Of a stretch of 64,000 bases of DNA, positions 53,709 through 61,552 are shown in pieces. The DNA lies in assembly GCF_900403705.1 (NCBI RefSeq), contig NZ_OUNR01000012.1, positions 372,001 through 436,000 of the forward strand, written 5' to 3'. The position numbers were made by a program, and so were the translations under genes. The notes below the pieces were generated by a model. It saw only the letters and a list, made by a program, of their open reading frames with translations, made no database searches and was not told where the DNA came from. Position 1 is the first letter of the stretch, and each line of letters opens with the position of its first letter. The DNA comes from Nitrospira lenta. GTDB lineage: Bacteria > Nitrospirota > Nitrospiria > Nitrospirales > Nitrospiraceae.

Positions 53709-53966
53709 TCACTTCTTAAAAATCAGCCTCGGCTCCGTCATGTTTCCCATCGAGACTGCGATCAGTTCCCATCCGTTTGATCCAAATTCGTTCAGCTTCG
53801 TTTGCATAGTCTGCGTATCGGGAAGTACCTCGACGATTTGGTACTGAAACCGCTTCGGCTCTTGCGCCTTCGCGGTGAACGGTTGCCCCATGAGCATCAG
53901 AAGTCCCAATGCGCCAAGGCTCACGCCCGCGATCAGCCACGCTAGTGAAAGTCGTACGTTCTGCAT
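53709..53966 (-). CDS. Small exported/membrane protein, DUF4177-like
   Basis: An 85-residue protein with an N-terminal membrane or signal segment (LAWLIAGVSLGALGLLMLMG), and a short domain FQYQIVEVLPDTQTMQTKLN, EFGSNGWELIAVSMGN. The 'LNxxGxxGWELIAV' pattern is that of DUF4177. Function unknown. It lies between polA and the NACHT-like gene on the same strand, and is bracketed by the polA end and its degenerate copy, so it may have come in with a local duplication. Confidence 0.75.
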   Translation of the reverse strand: MQNVRLSLAWLIAGVSLGALGLLMLMGQPFTAKAQEPKRFQYQIVEVLPDTQTMQTKLNEFGSNGWELIAVSMGNMTEPRLIFKK

Positions 53967-53989
53967 AGGTCACCTCACGGAGGTTATTG

Positions 53990-56644
53990 TTAGGGATGCG
54001 CGGCGCGCCAGTTGTGGCCGGTGCCGAGATCGACTTTGAGCGGGACGGAGAGGTGCAGCTGTTTGCCCACACCTTCCATCTCGTGTTTCACCAGCCGTTT
54101 GGCTTCGTCCAGTTCCTTCTCAGGCACTTCGAAGATCAATTCGTCGTGGACCTGGAGGATCATCTTTGTGTGGGGCATCTCGTGATGAAGCGCTTTACTC
54201 ACGTTGATCATCGCCACTTTGATCAGGTCGGCGGCGGAACCCTGGATGGGACTGTTCACCGCCATGCGTTCGCCGAAGCCGCGCTGCACGGGGTCGCCGC
54301 TCTGTAATTCAGGAATCGGCCGCCGCCGCCCCAGGATGGTGGTGGTGAAGCCTTTCTCTTTGCCTTCGGCGATATTCCGATCCATCAAGGCCCGCACGCC
54401 CGCATACTTTTCAAAATAGGTTTCGATGTACTTCTTCGCTTCCGCCTGCGGGACGCCGATGTTCTGCGAGAGGCCGAAGGGGCTGATGCCGTACACGATG
54501 CCGAAGACGACGCTCTTGGCCGCCCGCCGCATCTCGCGGGTGATCTGCGACGCGGGGAGATGAAAAATATCCATGGCGGTGGCCATATGGATATCTTCGC
54601 CCTTCTCGAACACTTGGAGCAATCGTGGATCCTGCGACAGATGCGCGAGGATGCGCGGTTCGATCTGACTATAGTCGGCGCAGAGCAGGGTGTGGGCCTT
54701 GGGTGCGATGAAGGCCTCTCGAATGCGCAGGCCGTAGTCGCCCTTCACGGGGATGTTCTGGAGATTGGGGTCGGTCGATGACAGCCGGCCGGTGGCGGCG
54801 ACGGTTTGATTCAACGACGTGTGGAGCCGCTTCGTATCGGGATTCACCAATTCGGGCAGTGCATCGACGTAGGTCGATTTGAGTTTGCTGAGGCTGCGAT
54901 AGGTCAGGATCTGCGCCGGCAAATCATGCTGGGTGGCGAGCTGGGTGAGCGTGTCTTCGTCGGTCGAATAACCGGTCTTGGTTTTGCGGCCCGGCTTGAG
55001 GCCGAGTTTCTCGAAAAGCACGACGGCCAGTTGTTTCGGTGAATTGATGTTGAATTCGCCGCCCGCCAGACCGGCGATGGTCCCCATCATCTTGTCGAGT
55101 TCGTGTTCCAATTCCTTGCTCAAGACTGTCAGGCCCTCGACGTCGAGCAGGAAGCCGTTTCGTTCGATCTCGGCCAGCACCGGCACAAGCGGCATTTCAA
55201 TGTCATGAAACAGTTTCAGGCTGCCTTGGGCGGTCAATCGCTCAAGCATGACCGGCGCCAGCTGGGCCAGCACCATGGCTTGTTCGGCTGCCTCGTCGCG
55301 CGAGCCGGTATCTTCGTCGAAGAGCGACTGCGGCGCCTTGGCCTCGGAGTGGGATTCGCCTAGGCGGTGGCCGACGGCCTCCAGTGCAATGGTCGCAAGG
55401 CTGTGGTCGCGCCGGTTGGGGTTGAGCAGATAGTCCGCGACCATCGTGTCGAGATAGGGGCCGGCAATGGTGACGCCGATGCGATGGAAGGCGAGCAGCG
55501 TGGCTTTCAGATCATGCACGACTTTGGTGCGCGACTGGTCCTGTAGCAGCGTCGTGATCGGGCGCATGTAGGTGTGTACATCGAGCGGGAAGAAGGCGGT
55601 CTGTCCTCCCGACGACAGCGCGAATCCGAGTACGTCGGCTCTGATGCTGGATCCGCCCGAGAGCAGACATTGCACGGCGAGGGGACTTCCTGCGGGAAGT
55701 TTTGCGACAAATCGTTCTGCGGAAGGCTCGTCTTGTATGATTGTGAGTGCCGCCGCCGGAGTCTCAGCAGGCTTGGCTGCCGGTTGAAGGGTCTTCAGCA
55801 ACGCCGTAAATTCCAGTTCGCGGAGCAGGTCGGTTAGTTGATCCTGATGCGGCGGCTTGACCCGGAAGGCTTCCGCGTCGAATTCGACCGGGCTGTTGAC
55901 GTCGATGGTTGCCAGCTTGCGGCTGAGCCGGGCGTTGTCGGCCTGTTCGATCAGCATTGCCTTGATGCGGGGCGGGGTGACTTCCTCGACGCGGCGGAGT
56001 AATTCGTCGATCGTGCCGAACTGCGCGATGAGCTTAATCGCGGTTTTTTCACCGATGCCTTTGACGCCGGGGATGTTGTCCGAGGCATCGCCCATAAGTC
56101 CCATGATCTCGATCACCCGCGCCGGTTCGACGCCGAACTTTTCGACACACTCGGGTTCGCCGGACCATTTGTCCTTCACGGGGTCATAGATACGCACGTG
56201 CGGCGTGATGAGCTGCAGCATGTCCTTGTCGCCGGTGACGATCACGACGTCATCGCCGGCGTGTTCCGCCTTTTGCGCCAGCGTGCCGATCAGATCGTCG
56301 GCTTCGTAGCCGGCCTGCTTGACCGCAGGAATGTTCAAGGCTGCTACGACTCGATGGATGTAGGGGATTTGGGCGCTCATGCCGTCGGGCATCGGGGGGC
56401 GCTGGGCTTTGTACTCTTTGAACTCCTGCTGCCGCAGCGTCGGCCCGCGCTCATCGAATGCGACGACGATGCCGTCTGGTTTCCGTTCGCGCAGGATCTT
56501 CAGCAGCGTGGTCATGAAGCCATAAACCGCGTTCGTCTGGAGGCCTTTGGAATTATTTAGGGCGGGGAGGGCGAAGAAGGCGCGATAGATATAGGCGCTC
56601 CCGTCGATCAGATAGAGCGTCTTGCGGCTGGAGTCAGTCGTCAT
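53990..56644 (-). CDS. polA: DNA polymerase I
   Basis: An 884-residue family A polymerase. Residues 1-290 are the 5'-3' exonuclease (YLIDGSAYIYRAFFALP, VIVTGDKDMLQLI, GVKGIGEKTA). Residues ~305-480 hold a proofreading-like domain whose acidic residues are lost: the Exo I position reads LAVQCLL instead of DxE, and Exo II has HDLKATL without the Asp. Residues ~500-884 are the polymerase: motif A CADYSQIEPRILAHLS, motif B RRAAKSVVFGIVYGISPFGL, motif C LQVHDELIFEV. It should fill gaps and remove primers without proofreading. Confidence 0.96.
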   Translation of the reverse strand: MTTDSSRKTLYLIDGSAYIYRAFFALPALNNSKGLQTNAVYGFMTTLLKILRERKPDGIVVAFDERGPTLRQQEFKEYKAQRPPMPDGMSAQIPYIHRVVAALNIPAVKQAGYEADDLIGTLAQKAEHAGDDVVIVTGDKDMLQLITPHVRIYDPVKDKWSGEPECVEKFGVEPARVIEIMGLMGDASDNIPGVKGIGEKTAIKLIAQFGTIDELLRRVEEVTPPRIKAMLIEQADNARLSRKLATIDVNSPVEFDAEAFRVKPPHQDQLTDLLRELEFTALLKTLQPAAKPAETPAAALTIIQDEPSAERFVAKLPAGSPLAVQCLLSGGSSIRADVLGFALSSGGQTAFFPLDVHTYMRPITTLLQDQSRTKVVHDLKATLLAFHRIGVTIAGPYLDTMVADYLLNPNRRDHSLATIALEAVGHRLGESHSEAKAPQSLFDEDTGSRDEAAEQAMVLAQLAPVMLERLTAQGSLKLFHDIEMPLVPVLAEIERNGFLLDVEGLTVLSKELEHELDKMMGTIAGLAGGEFNINSPKQLAVVLFEKLGLKPGRKTKTGYSTDEDTLTQLATQHDLPAQILTYRSLSKLKSTYVDALPELVNPDTKRLHTSLNQTVAATGRLSSTDPNLQNIPVKGDYGLRIREAFIAPKAHTLLCADYSQIEPRILAHLSQDPRLLQVFEKGEDIHMATAMDIFHLPASQITREMRRAAKSVVFGIVYGISPFGLSQNIGVPQAEAKKYIETYFEKYAGVRALMDRNIAEGKEKGFTTTILGRRRPIPELQSGDPVQRGFGERMAVNSPIQGSAADLIKVAMINVSKALHHEMPHTKMILQVHDELIFEVPEKELDEAKRLVKHEMEGVGKQLHLSVPLKVDLGTGHNWRAAHP

Positions 56645-56650
56645 GGCCGT

Positions 56651-57082
56651 TTACGAATCGGGCGCGAGGGTCAGGGGTGGTTTGTCGAACTTGGCGCGCA
56701 TGGCATTGAGGGCCTGCAACACGGTGCGTTGACCGACGATTTTTGCCTCCAGCTTCCGTTTGCCTGGAAAATCAAGGAGCGAGATACCGATGAGCATGGT
56801 CAGGATTCCCTGGCCGGGAAGAAACAGCATGGCGAGACCGGCCAGCAGAAACACGGCGCCGACCACATTCTTGACGATCAGCCCGGTCAATCGAATGATC
56901 GGGTTATAATTCTTCATCCAGTGCCGTGGTGTGCGCGTGTCGAAATAATCGGCTGGGAGCCGCACCATAATGAATGGAATGGCAATCAGGGTACCGATAA
57001 ATCCGACCAGTGAGCAGACGGTCAGCCAGATGAGCACGTGGACCGGGACATATTGTGTAACCGTTGCGAGAAAGGCATCCAT
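56651..57082 (-). CDS. PGPGW-type membrane protein
   Basis: A 143-residue inner-membrane protein with two to three spans (about 15-40, 72-100) and the block FLPGQGILTMLIGISLLDFP, then KRKLEAKI. This is the 'PGPGW' family pattern (proline-glycine turn followed by GISLL). Function unknown. It lies 6 bp upstream of polA on the same strand, so they are probably co-transcribed. Confidence 0.82.
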   Translation of the reverse strand: MDAFLATVTQYVPVHVLIWLTVCSLVGFIGTLIAIPFIMVRLPADYFDTRTPRHWMKNYNPIIRLTGLIVKNVVGAVFLLAGLAMLFLPGQGILTMLIGISLLDFPGKRKLEAKIVGQRTVLQALNAMRAKFDKPPLTLAPDS

Positions 57083-57201
57083 GCGGGGGAGATCCTAGCA
57101 TGGGAATCCTCTCAACCGGAAGGGCCAGGCGCGCCTGGTTTACCTCGCAACGGACGGCGTCATATAATGGCGGCAGTGTTATCGGAGGAAGTGAATCCTT
57201 T

Positions 57202-57561
57202 ATGGGTATGCGGGCTCTCATGACCTGGCGACTGCTGGTGTTCTCGGCCTGCTTGGCAGTGCTCGGAGTGGTGCTGTGCGCGGTTCCTAGAGTTGCACTG
57301 GCCGAGGGAAAAGACGATCTCCAGGTTGAGATCACGAAAAAAGGGCTGGGAAAAGAAGTGGTCATCACCCAGGGCGCGAAAGAATGGTTTATGCTGATTG
57401 AAGTGACTCCGGAAAATACGGTCGTGGTCCGGCAGGAAAAGGATCAGGACAAGTATCTCGTCGATGAAAGCGAAACCCACGACCGGCCGTTGGTGCCTGC
57501 CGAAGTCGACGCGGCCATAGCCGACTACATCAATAGCGTGAAGGCACGCGCCAAGAAGTAA
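57202..57561 (+). CDS. Small exported protein upstream of dsrE-like gene
   Basis: A 119-residue protein with a signal peptide (WRLLVFSACLAVLGVVLCAV, cleaved near ALA). The mature part has KKGLGKEVVITQGAKEWFML and VVVRQEKDQDKYLVDE, and a helical C-terminus. I do not recognise the family. ATG 57202 follows CGGAGGAAG. The DsrE-like gene starts 7 bp after its stop, so they form one operon. Confidence 0.7.
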   Translation: MGMRALMTWRLLVFSACLAVLGVVLCAVPRVALAEGKDDLQVEITKKGLGKEVVITQGAKEWFMLIEVTPENTVVVRQEKDQDKYLVDESETHDRPLVPAEVDAAIADYINSVKARAKK

Positions 57562-57568
57562 CGGCACC

Positions 57569-57988
57569 ATGTCCAAGAAGCCCAAATTCGTCATCTTCGC
57601 GCATAACGCTACCTACGATAAGCTGCATCAAGTCGCGACGCTCGGCATGACCGCTGCCGCGATGGGCAAAGATGTGATTGTTGTGTTGTTGTTCTGGACG
57701 ATCAAGAAGTTGGCCGAAGGAAAGATCGACCAGATCGACTTTCCGCCGGAGTATGCGGACTCTGCCGAGGAAGTCAGCCGTCTGCTGAAAGAGAAGAAGG
57801 TTCCGAAGATTTCCGAAATGTTTCAGGATGCCAAGCATGTCGGCCAGTTTCGCCTGATCGCCTGCAGCGCCGGCCTGGAATATATGGGCGTTGACGGAAA
57901 AGCGGTTGAGGCGAACGTCGATGAGGTCTTAGGGCTCCCCGCCATTTTGAGTCTGACCGCCGAAGCCGAAACGAAGTTGTTTATTTAG
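57569..57988 (+). CDS. DsrE/DsrF-like protein
   Basis: A 139-residue protein with the DsrE fold: VIFAHNATYDKLHQVATLGM, AAAMGKDVIVVLLFWTIKKL, and a Cys in LIACSAGLEYMGVDG. DsrE-type proteins bind and transfer sulfur on Cys, or serve as membrane-associated carriers. It shares its last bases with the convergent nth gene. Further sulfur-carrier genes are at 60564 and 60833. Confidence 0.85.
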   Translation: MSKKPKFVIFAHNATYDKLHQVATLGMTAAAMGKDVIVVLLFWTIKKLAEGKIDQIDFPPEYADSAEEVSRLLKEKKVPKISEMFQDAKHVGQFRLIACSAGLEYMGVDGKAVEANVDEVLGLPAILSLTAEAETKLFI

Positions 57989-58644
57989 CGGGATTTCTCT
58001 ACTCCCACCCGATCGCAATACTCTGTCAGTTTGCACTTGCTGCACCAGGGAGAGACTGGTTGGCAGAGGTTCTGTCCGAAGGGTACCAGCAGGTCGTTAA
58101 AGGTAATCCAGTATTGCGGGGGGAGTTTCCGGCGCAATGCTTCTTCGCTCTCGTCAGGTGCTTCGGTTTTGATGTAGCCCCAGCGGTTGCTGATCCGGTG
58201 CACGTGGATATCCACACAGATGCCTGGCTTGCCGTAGCCGACCGTGACAACCAGGTTCGCCGTCTTCCGCCCTACCCCTGAGAGCGTGACCAGTTCATCG
58301 ATGGAATCGGGCACGACTCCATCGTAGGTTCCGAGGATCCGCTGACAAATTTTGTGAATGGATTTGGCTTTTGTCCGGTAGAAGCAGACCGGATAAATGG
58401 CCTGTTCAATGGCCTTGAGTGGAAGCGCCAGCATGGTGGCGGGTTCATACGCGAGGGCAAACAGCCGCTCGCTGGCTTCCCCGGTGGTTTTGTCTTTGGT
58501 GCGGAGACTGAGGAGGCAGGAAATCAGAATGCGGAACGGATCGCGGTTCGATTCTCGCGCGACGACCCCCACGACCGGTTCCTGCCATTGACGGATCTCT
58601 CGCCTGACGATCCTGATGGCGGCATGGATCTGGTCCTGACGCAT
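57985..58644 (-). CDS. nth: Endonuclease III
   Basis: A 219-residue DNA glycosylase/AP lyase. The helix-hairpin-helix is LSGVGRKTANLVV (catalytic Lys), the catalytic Asp is in CVDIHVHRISNRWG, and the [4Fe-4S] ligands follow the C-x6-C-x2-C-x5-C spacing in CQPVSPWCSKCKLTEYC. It removes oxidised pyrimidines. Normal length (211 in E. coli). Confidence 0.95.
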   Translation of the reverse strand: MRQDQIHAAIRIVRREIRQWQEPVVGVVARESNRDPFRILISCLLSLRTKDKTTGEASERLFALAYEPATMLALPLKAIEQAIYPVCFYRTKAKSIHKICQRILGTYDGVVPDSIDELVTLSGVGRKTANLVVTVGYGKPGICVDIHVHRISNRWGYIKTEAPDESEEALRRKLPPQYWITFNDLLVPFGQNLCQPVSPWCSKCKLTEYCDRVGVEKSR

Positions 58645-58722
58645 CTGGTCCGACTAGCGTAGAGTGGAAGAGCACGCTGACCGAGGAGAGAGCACGAGGA
58701 AAGCTCAGCCCGAGGCTGTCAG

Positions 58723-58917
58723 CTACTCAGGCTTCCGCTTGGACAACCACTTCTGACGGCGGCGCTGAGCTTCGCGCAGCTTCGCTTTTTTCCTGACGCT
58801 CGGCTTTTCGTAGAAACGGCGACGCTTCAGTTCGCGGAACAAACCTTCGCCTGCCAGCTTCTTCTTGGCAACCTTCAGAGCTTTTTCAACGTTGTTATTG
58901 AAAACTTTAATTTCCAT
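58723..58917 (-). CDS. rpsU: 30S ribosomal protein S21
   Basis: A 64-residue basic protein: VFNNNVEKALKVAKKKLAGE, LFRELKRRRFYEKPSVRKK and an Arg/Lys-rich C-terminus, matching S21. It helps mRNA binding at the 16S rRNA 3' end. Genes usually near it (dnaG, rpoD, GatB/Yqey) are not in the window. Confidence 0.95.
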   Translation of the reverse strand: MEIKVFNNNVEKALKVAKKKLAGEGLFRELKRRRFYEKPSVRKKAKLREAQRRRQKWLSKRKPE

Positions 58918-58967
58918 CCGGTCCGACTTTCAACTTTCTCAGGCCGTGCCTGGCTGCACCCATGACA

Positions 58968-60461
58968 CTACGTACTAGGCGGCGGAGTGTAACATAGCCC
59001 CTTGAGTTCCTCAAGGCTGTTGGCGATCTTGGCGATTCGTTGTATCTGATCTGCATTAACCTGCTGATTACGTTGCAATTTTACATTTGTTTTGGCTGTA
59101 TGCAGACCGGCTTCTGTCGCGGCGATAGCCAAGATAATTCCAACAGTTGCATCTGATTGCACGGCTTGCGACAGAACCGCTCGCACGGTTGTAATGATGT
59201 GTCCTGCCTCGCAGGCAAGCTCCGCGATTTTGAGCGGAACCTCTGTGGCCTTCTCAAGTGCCGTTGCGAGAAACAGGGGACGGTCTGCGTGATCTACAGG
59301 GAGACGTCGGGCGCGTGAGACCGCTTCATAGGCCTCGCAGTCATCCCGCATCAAGTCAGCGAGTCTTTGACTGAGGCTGTTGAGCGATTGCTCGGGCTCC
59401 GTCTGCTTCCCGATTCGAGCTCCCATGGTGCCCAATGATGCCGCGAGGGCTCCCGCCAGCGCCGCGACCGCACCACCGGCCGGTGTCGGTGTGGCTGCCG
59501 ATACCGTGCGAAGAAATTCGCTGAGGGTTGGTTCAGACCCTGGATCGGGTTGAGCGGCATGAGCGCCTGCTAGCCTCGTCTCAAGAATTTGTGTGGGGTC
59601 GAAGCGCCCGAGATGTAAGAGCGTCGCAGCGGCCTGATTCAAGGCAGCTTGCGGCACGAGCCCGATCAGTTCGCTTTCGGCTATCTCTACACCGGCCTTG
59701 GCTGCCTCGGTTTGAATCGTGTGGAAGGCTGTGTCCATCGAGGTGACGCGGTAATCGGTGAGATTCATGGAGATCTGCACCATTCCGCGACTGGCCAATG
59801 GCACCCCGATGGCTTTCACGCAAGGCAGACCGCCATTGGACTGCCTGATTGTCTGAGCAATCGTCTTCGCGATAGTGAGATCGGCCGTCTTCAGATTCAC
59901 ATTGAAAGCAATCAGTGGTTGCCTGGCGCCGATGACAATGGCCCCTGCGCGTTCATGGAGACGAGATGGGCCGAAGTCTGGCTGCCAATTTCGGTCGGCT
60001 GCCATGCGCGTCTCCAGCCCGGACAGCCCTCCCTGTCTGATTGCTTCCAACCTTGTCCGGTTTGGATGGCCGGCCGCTTGTTCATAGAGAAACACCGGGA
60101 TGTTCAGTTCACCTCCTACCCGTTTGCCGAGCCGGCGGGCGAGTTGAATACAGTCCTCCATCGTTACCCCCTGGAGCGGAACAAAGGGAACGACATCGGT
60201 CGCTCCGATACGTGGATGGACTCCCGTATGGCGGCGCAGATCGATCAGCTGTGTTGCGATCTGTATTGCGTGAAACGCCGCTTCTAGAACCGCATCGGGA
60301 TCGCCTGCAAAGGTCAGCACGGACCGATGGTGATCGGGGTCGCTGGTTCGATCTAGCAGGCGGATGCCCGGGATCGATTCCACCGCCGCGAGCAGCGCTT
60401 GGATCGTAGCGGGATTCCGGCCTTCGCTGAAATTGGGGATGCACTCGACGATCTTCGGCAT
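58968..60461 (-). CDS. Glutamate formimidoyltransferase / formimidoyl-THF cyclodeaminase fusion
   Basis: A 497-residue bifunctional protein. Residues 1-300 are the formiminotransferase (CIPNFSEGRNPATIQALL, DPDHHRSVLTFAGDPDAV, TGVHPRIGATDVVPFVPL). Residues ~305-495 are the cyclodeaminase (LSEFLRTVSAATPTPAGGAV, ALAGALAASLGTMGARIGKQ). It moves the formimino group from formiminoglutamate to THF and deaminates it to methenyl-THF. No other histidine-degradation genes are near, so in this host it may mainly feed the folate pool. Confidence 0.93.
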   Translation of the reverse strand: MPKIVECIPNFSEGRNPATIQALLAAVESIPGIRLLDRTSDPDHHRSVLTFAGDPDAVLEAAFHAIQIATQLIDLRRHTGVHPRIGATDVVPFVPLQGVTMEDCIQLARRLGKRVGGELNIPVFLYEQAAGHPNRTRLEAIRQGGLSGLETRMAADRNWQPDFGPSRLHERAGAIVIGARQPLIAFNVNLKTADLTIAKTIAQTIRQSNGGLPCVKAIGVPLASRGMVQISMNLTDYRVTSMDTAFHTIQTEAAKAGVEIAESELIGLVPQAALNQAAATLLHLGRFDPTQILETRLAGAHAAQPDPGSEPTLSEFLRTVSAATPTPAGGAVAALAGALAASLGTMGARIGKQTEPEQSLNSLSQRLADLMRDDCEAYEAVSRARRLPVDHADRPLFLATALEKATEVPLKIAELACEAGHIITTVRAVLSQAVQSDATVGIILAIAATEAGLHTAKTNVKLQRNQQVNADQIQRIAKIANSLEELKGLCYTPPPST

Positions 60462-60490
60462 TGGATCTCTATTAGATGAGTAGATGAGAA

Positions 60491-60527
60491 CAAAAAAGCC
60501 GGAGGGACTATCTGAGTTCCCTCCGGC
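60491..60527 (-). terminator. Rho-independent terminator of the tusA-like operon
   Basis: On the minus strand a 10-base stem (GCCGGAGGGA with TCCCTCCGGC) with a 10-base loop is followed by six T residues. It is 37 bases after the tusA-like stop. Confidence 0.9.
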
Positions 60528-60563
60528 TTGTCTTTGACCTCAACGAAGGAAGCTGCTCCGGCG

Positions 60564-60806
60564 TTACTTGGTTTTCTTGACGAAGGTTTTGTAGATCCGG
60601 CCAGAGGCGGCCTGTTCTTCTTCCATGCCGACCAGTTGATGTCCCGTCGTGTCGCACCAGGCGGGCATGTCTTTCTTGATCCCCTCGTCGTCGGACACCA
60701 CTTCGAGCACCTGCCCGAGGGTGAGTTCCTTGATCTTCTTCGAAGTCAGAATAATCGGCATGGGGCAAAAATATCCGAGTGTGTCGAGTTTCACATCAGC
60801 CTGCAT
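60564..60806 (-). CDS. TusA-like sulfur carrier
   Basis: An 80-residue protein with the TusA motif LDTLGYFCPMPIILTSKKIK (Cys-Pro-x-Pro, Cys at ~14) and VLEVVSDDEGIKKDMPAWCD. The motif Cys carries a persulfide. Followed by a terminator; preceded 26 bp upstream by the DsrE2-like gene, so they are an operon. Confidence 0.9.
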   Translation of the reverse strand: MQADVKLDTLGYFCPMPIILTSKKIKELTLGQVLEVVSDDEGIKKDMPAWCDTTGHQLVGMEEEQAASGRIYKTFVKKTK

Positions 60807-60832
60807 CGTCGGTATCTCCGTCTGTGAACAAG

Positions 60833-61375
60833 TTATATGAAGAGGTTGACGCTACCCTGTTTGGCTTCGGCCAGATAGGTCGTGACCCCGGCGAATTGAT
60901 CGATTCCGTCGATTAACGTGTCCTTGGTAATGCCCATCAGGCCCATCGTCGTGGTGCAGGCAATGAACCGCACGCCCAGATCCAGCGCCGTCTCCATCAG
61001 CTCGGGCACCCCCGGCATTCGGTTCTGCTTCATCACGAGTTTCATCATGCTGGTGCCGAGTCCGCCGAAGTGGAATCGTGAGAGCGGGAGATTGTCGGCT
61101 CCTCCCTTGTTCAGCATGCCGAATATGCGGCGCAGCCAGTCCTTGGCCGAACTGGCCGCCCCTTTCTTGCGGATCGTATTCAAGCCCCAGAAGGTGAAGA
61201 AAACGGTGACCTGCATGCCCATGGCGGCCGCACCGGTGGCAATGATGAAGGCGGCCATTGCGCGATCCAAGTCGCCGCTTAAAAGGACAATCGTCACCCG
61301 GTCAGGTTTCGATTCCTGCAACTGCGCCAGCGTGGCGGAGGGTTCGATTTGTGGCATCTGCTGCGTCATCTGCAT
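60833..61375 (-). CDS. DsrE2-like (DsrE/F/H family) protein
   Basis: A 180-residue protein: VTIVLLSGDLDRAMAAFIIA, MGMQVTVFFTFWGLNTIRKK, and MPGVPELMETALDLGVRFIA ending in CTTTMGLMG (Cys) and the VNLFI tail. This matches the DsrE2-type carriers that work with TusA and rhodanese in sulfur transfer, often with a membrane-near hydrophobic part. It is driven by the strong promoter at 61440-61469. Confidence 0.88.
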   Translation of the reverse strand: MQMTQQMPQIEPSATLAQLQESKPDRVTIVLLSGDLDRAMAAFIIATGAAAMGMQVTVFFTFWGLNTIRKKGAASSAKDWLRRIFGMLNKGGADNLPLSRFHFGGLGTSMMKLVMKQNRMPGVPELMETALDLGVRFIACTTTMGLMGITKDTLIDGIDQFAGVTTYLAEAKQGSVNLFI

Positions 61376-61439
61376 GGGTACCTCAATTTGCGCGATAGGA
61401 CTGTGCGGTGCGAATGTCCGCTGTTTTCGCGGCGATTTG

Positions 61440-61469
61440 ACTATAGTCTCCGTATCTTTTTCTTGTCAA
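61440..61469 (-). promoter_or_regulatory. Sigma-70 promoter for the dsrE2-tusA operon
   Basis: On the minus strand TTGACA (61464-61469) is 18 bases from TATAGT (61440-61445), about 65 bases before the start at 61375. It is arranged back to back with the promoter at 61480. Confidence 0.75.
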
Positions 61470-61479
61470 GGCGACGCGC

Positions 61480-61508
61480 TTGACCGCACCCGTGGGGCTG
61501 GCTATAGT
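61480..61508 (+). promoter_or_regulatory. Sigma-70 promoter for the Rieske oxygenase gene
   Basis: TTGACC (61480-61485) is 17 bases from TATAGT (61503-61508), 45 bases before the ATG at 61553. Confidence 0.7.
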
Positions 61509-61552
61509 CCCGCCCGTATGTTTTTTTGCATGATGCAGGATACTATAACGGC

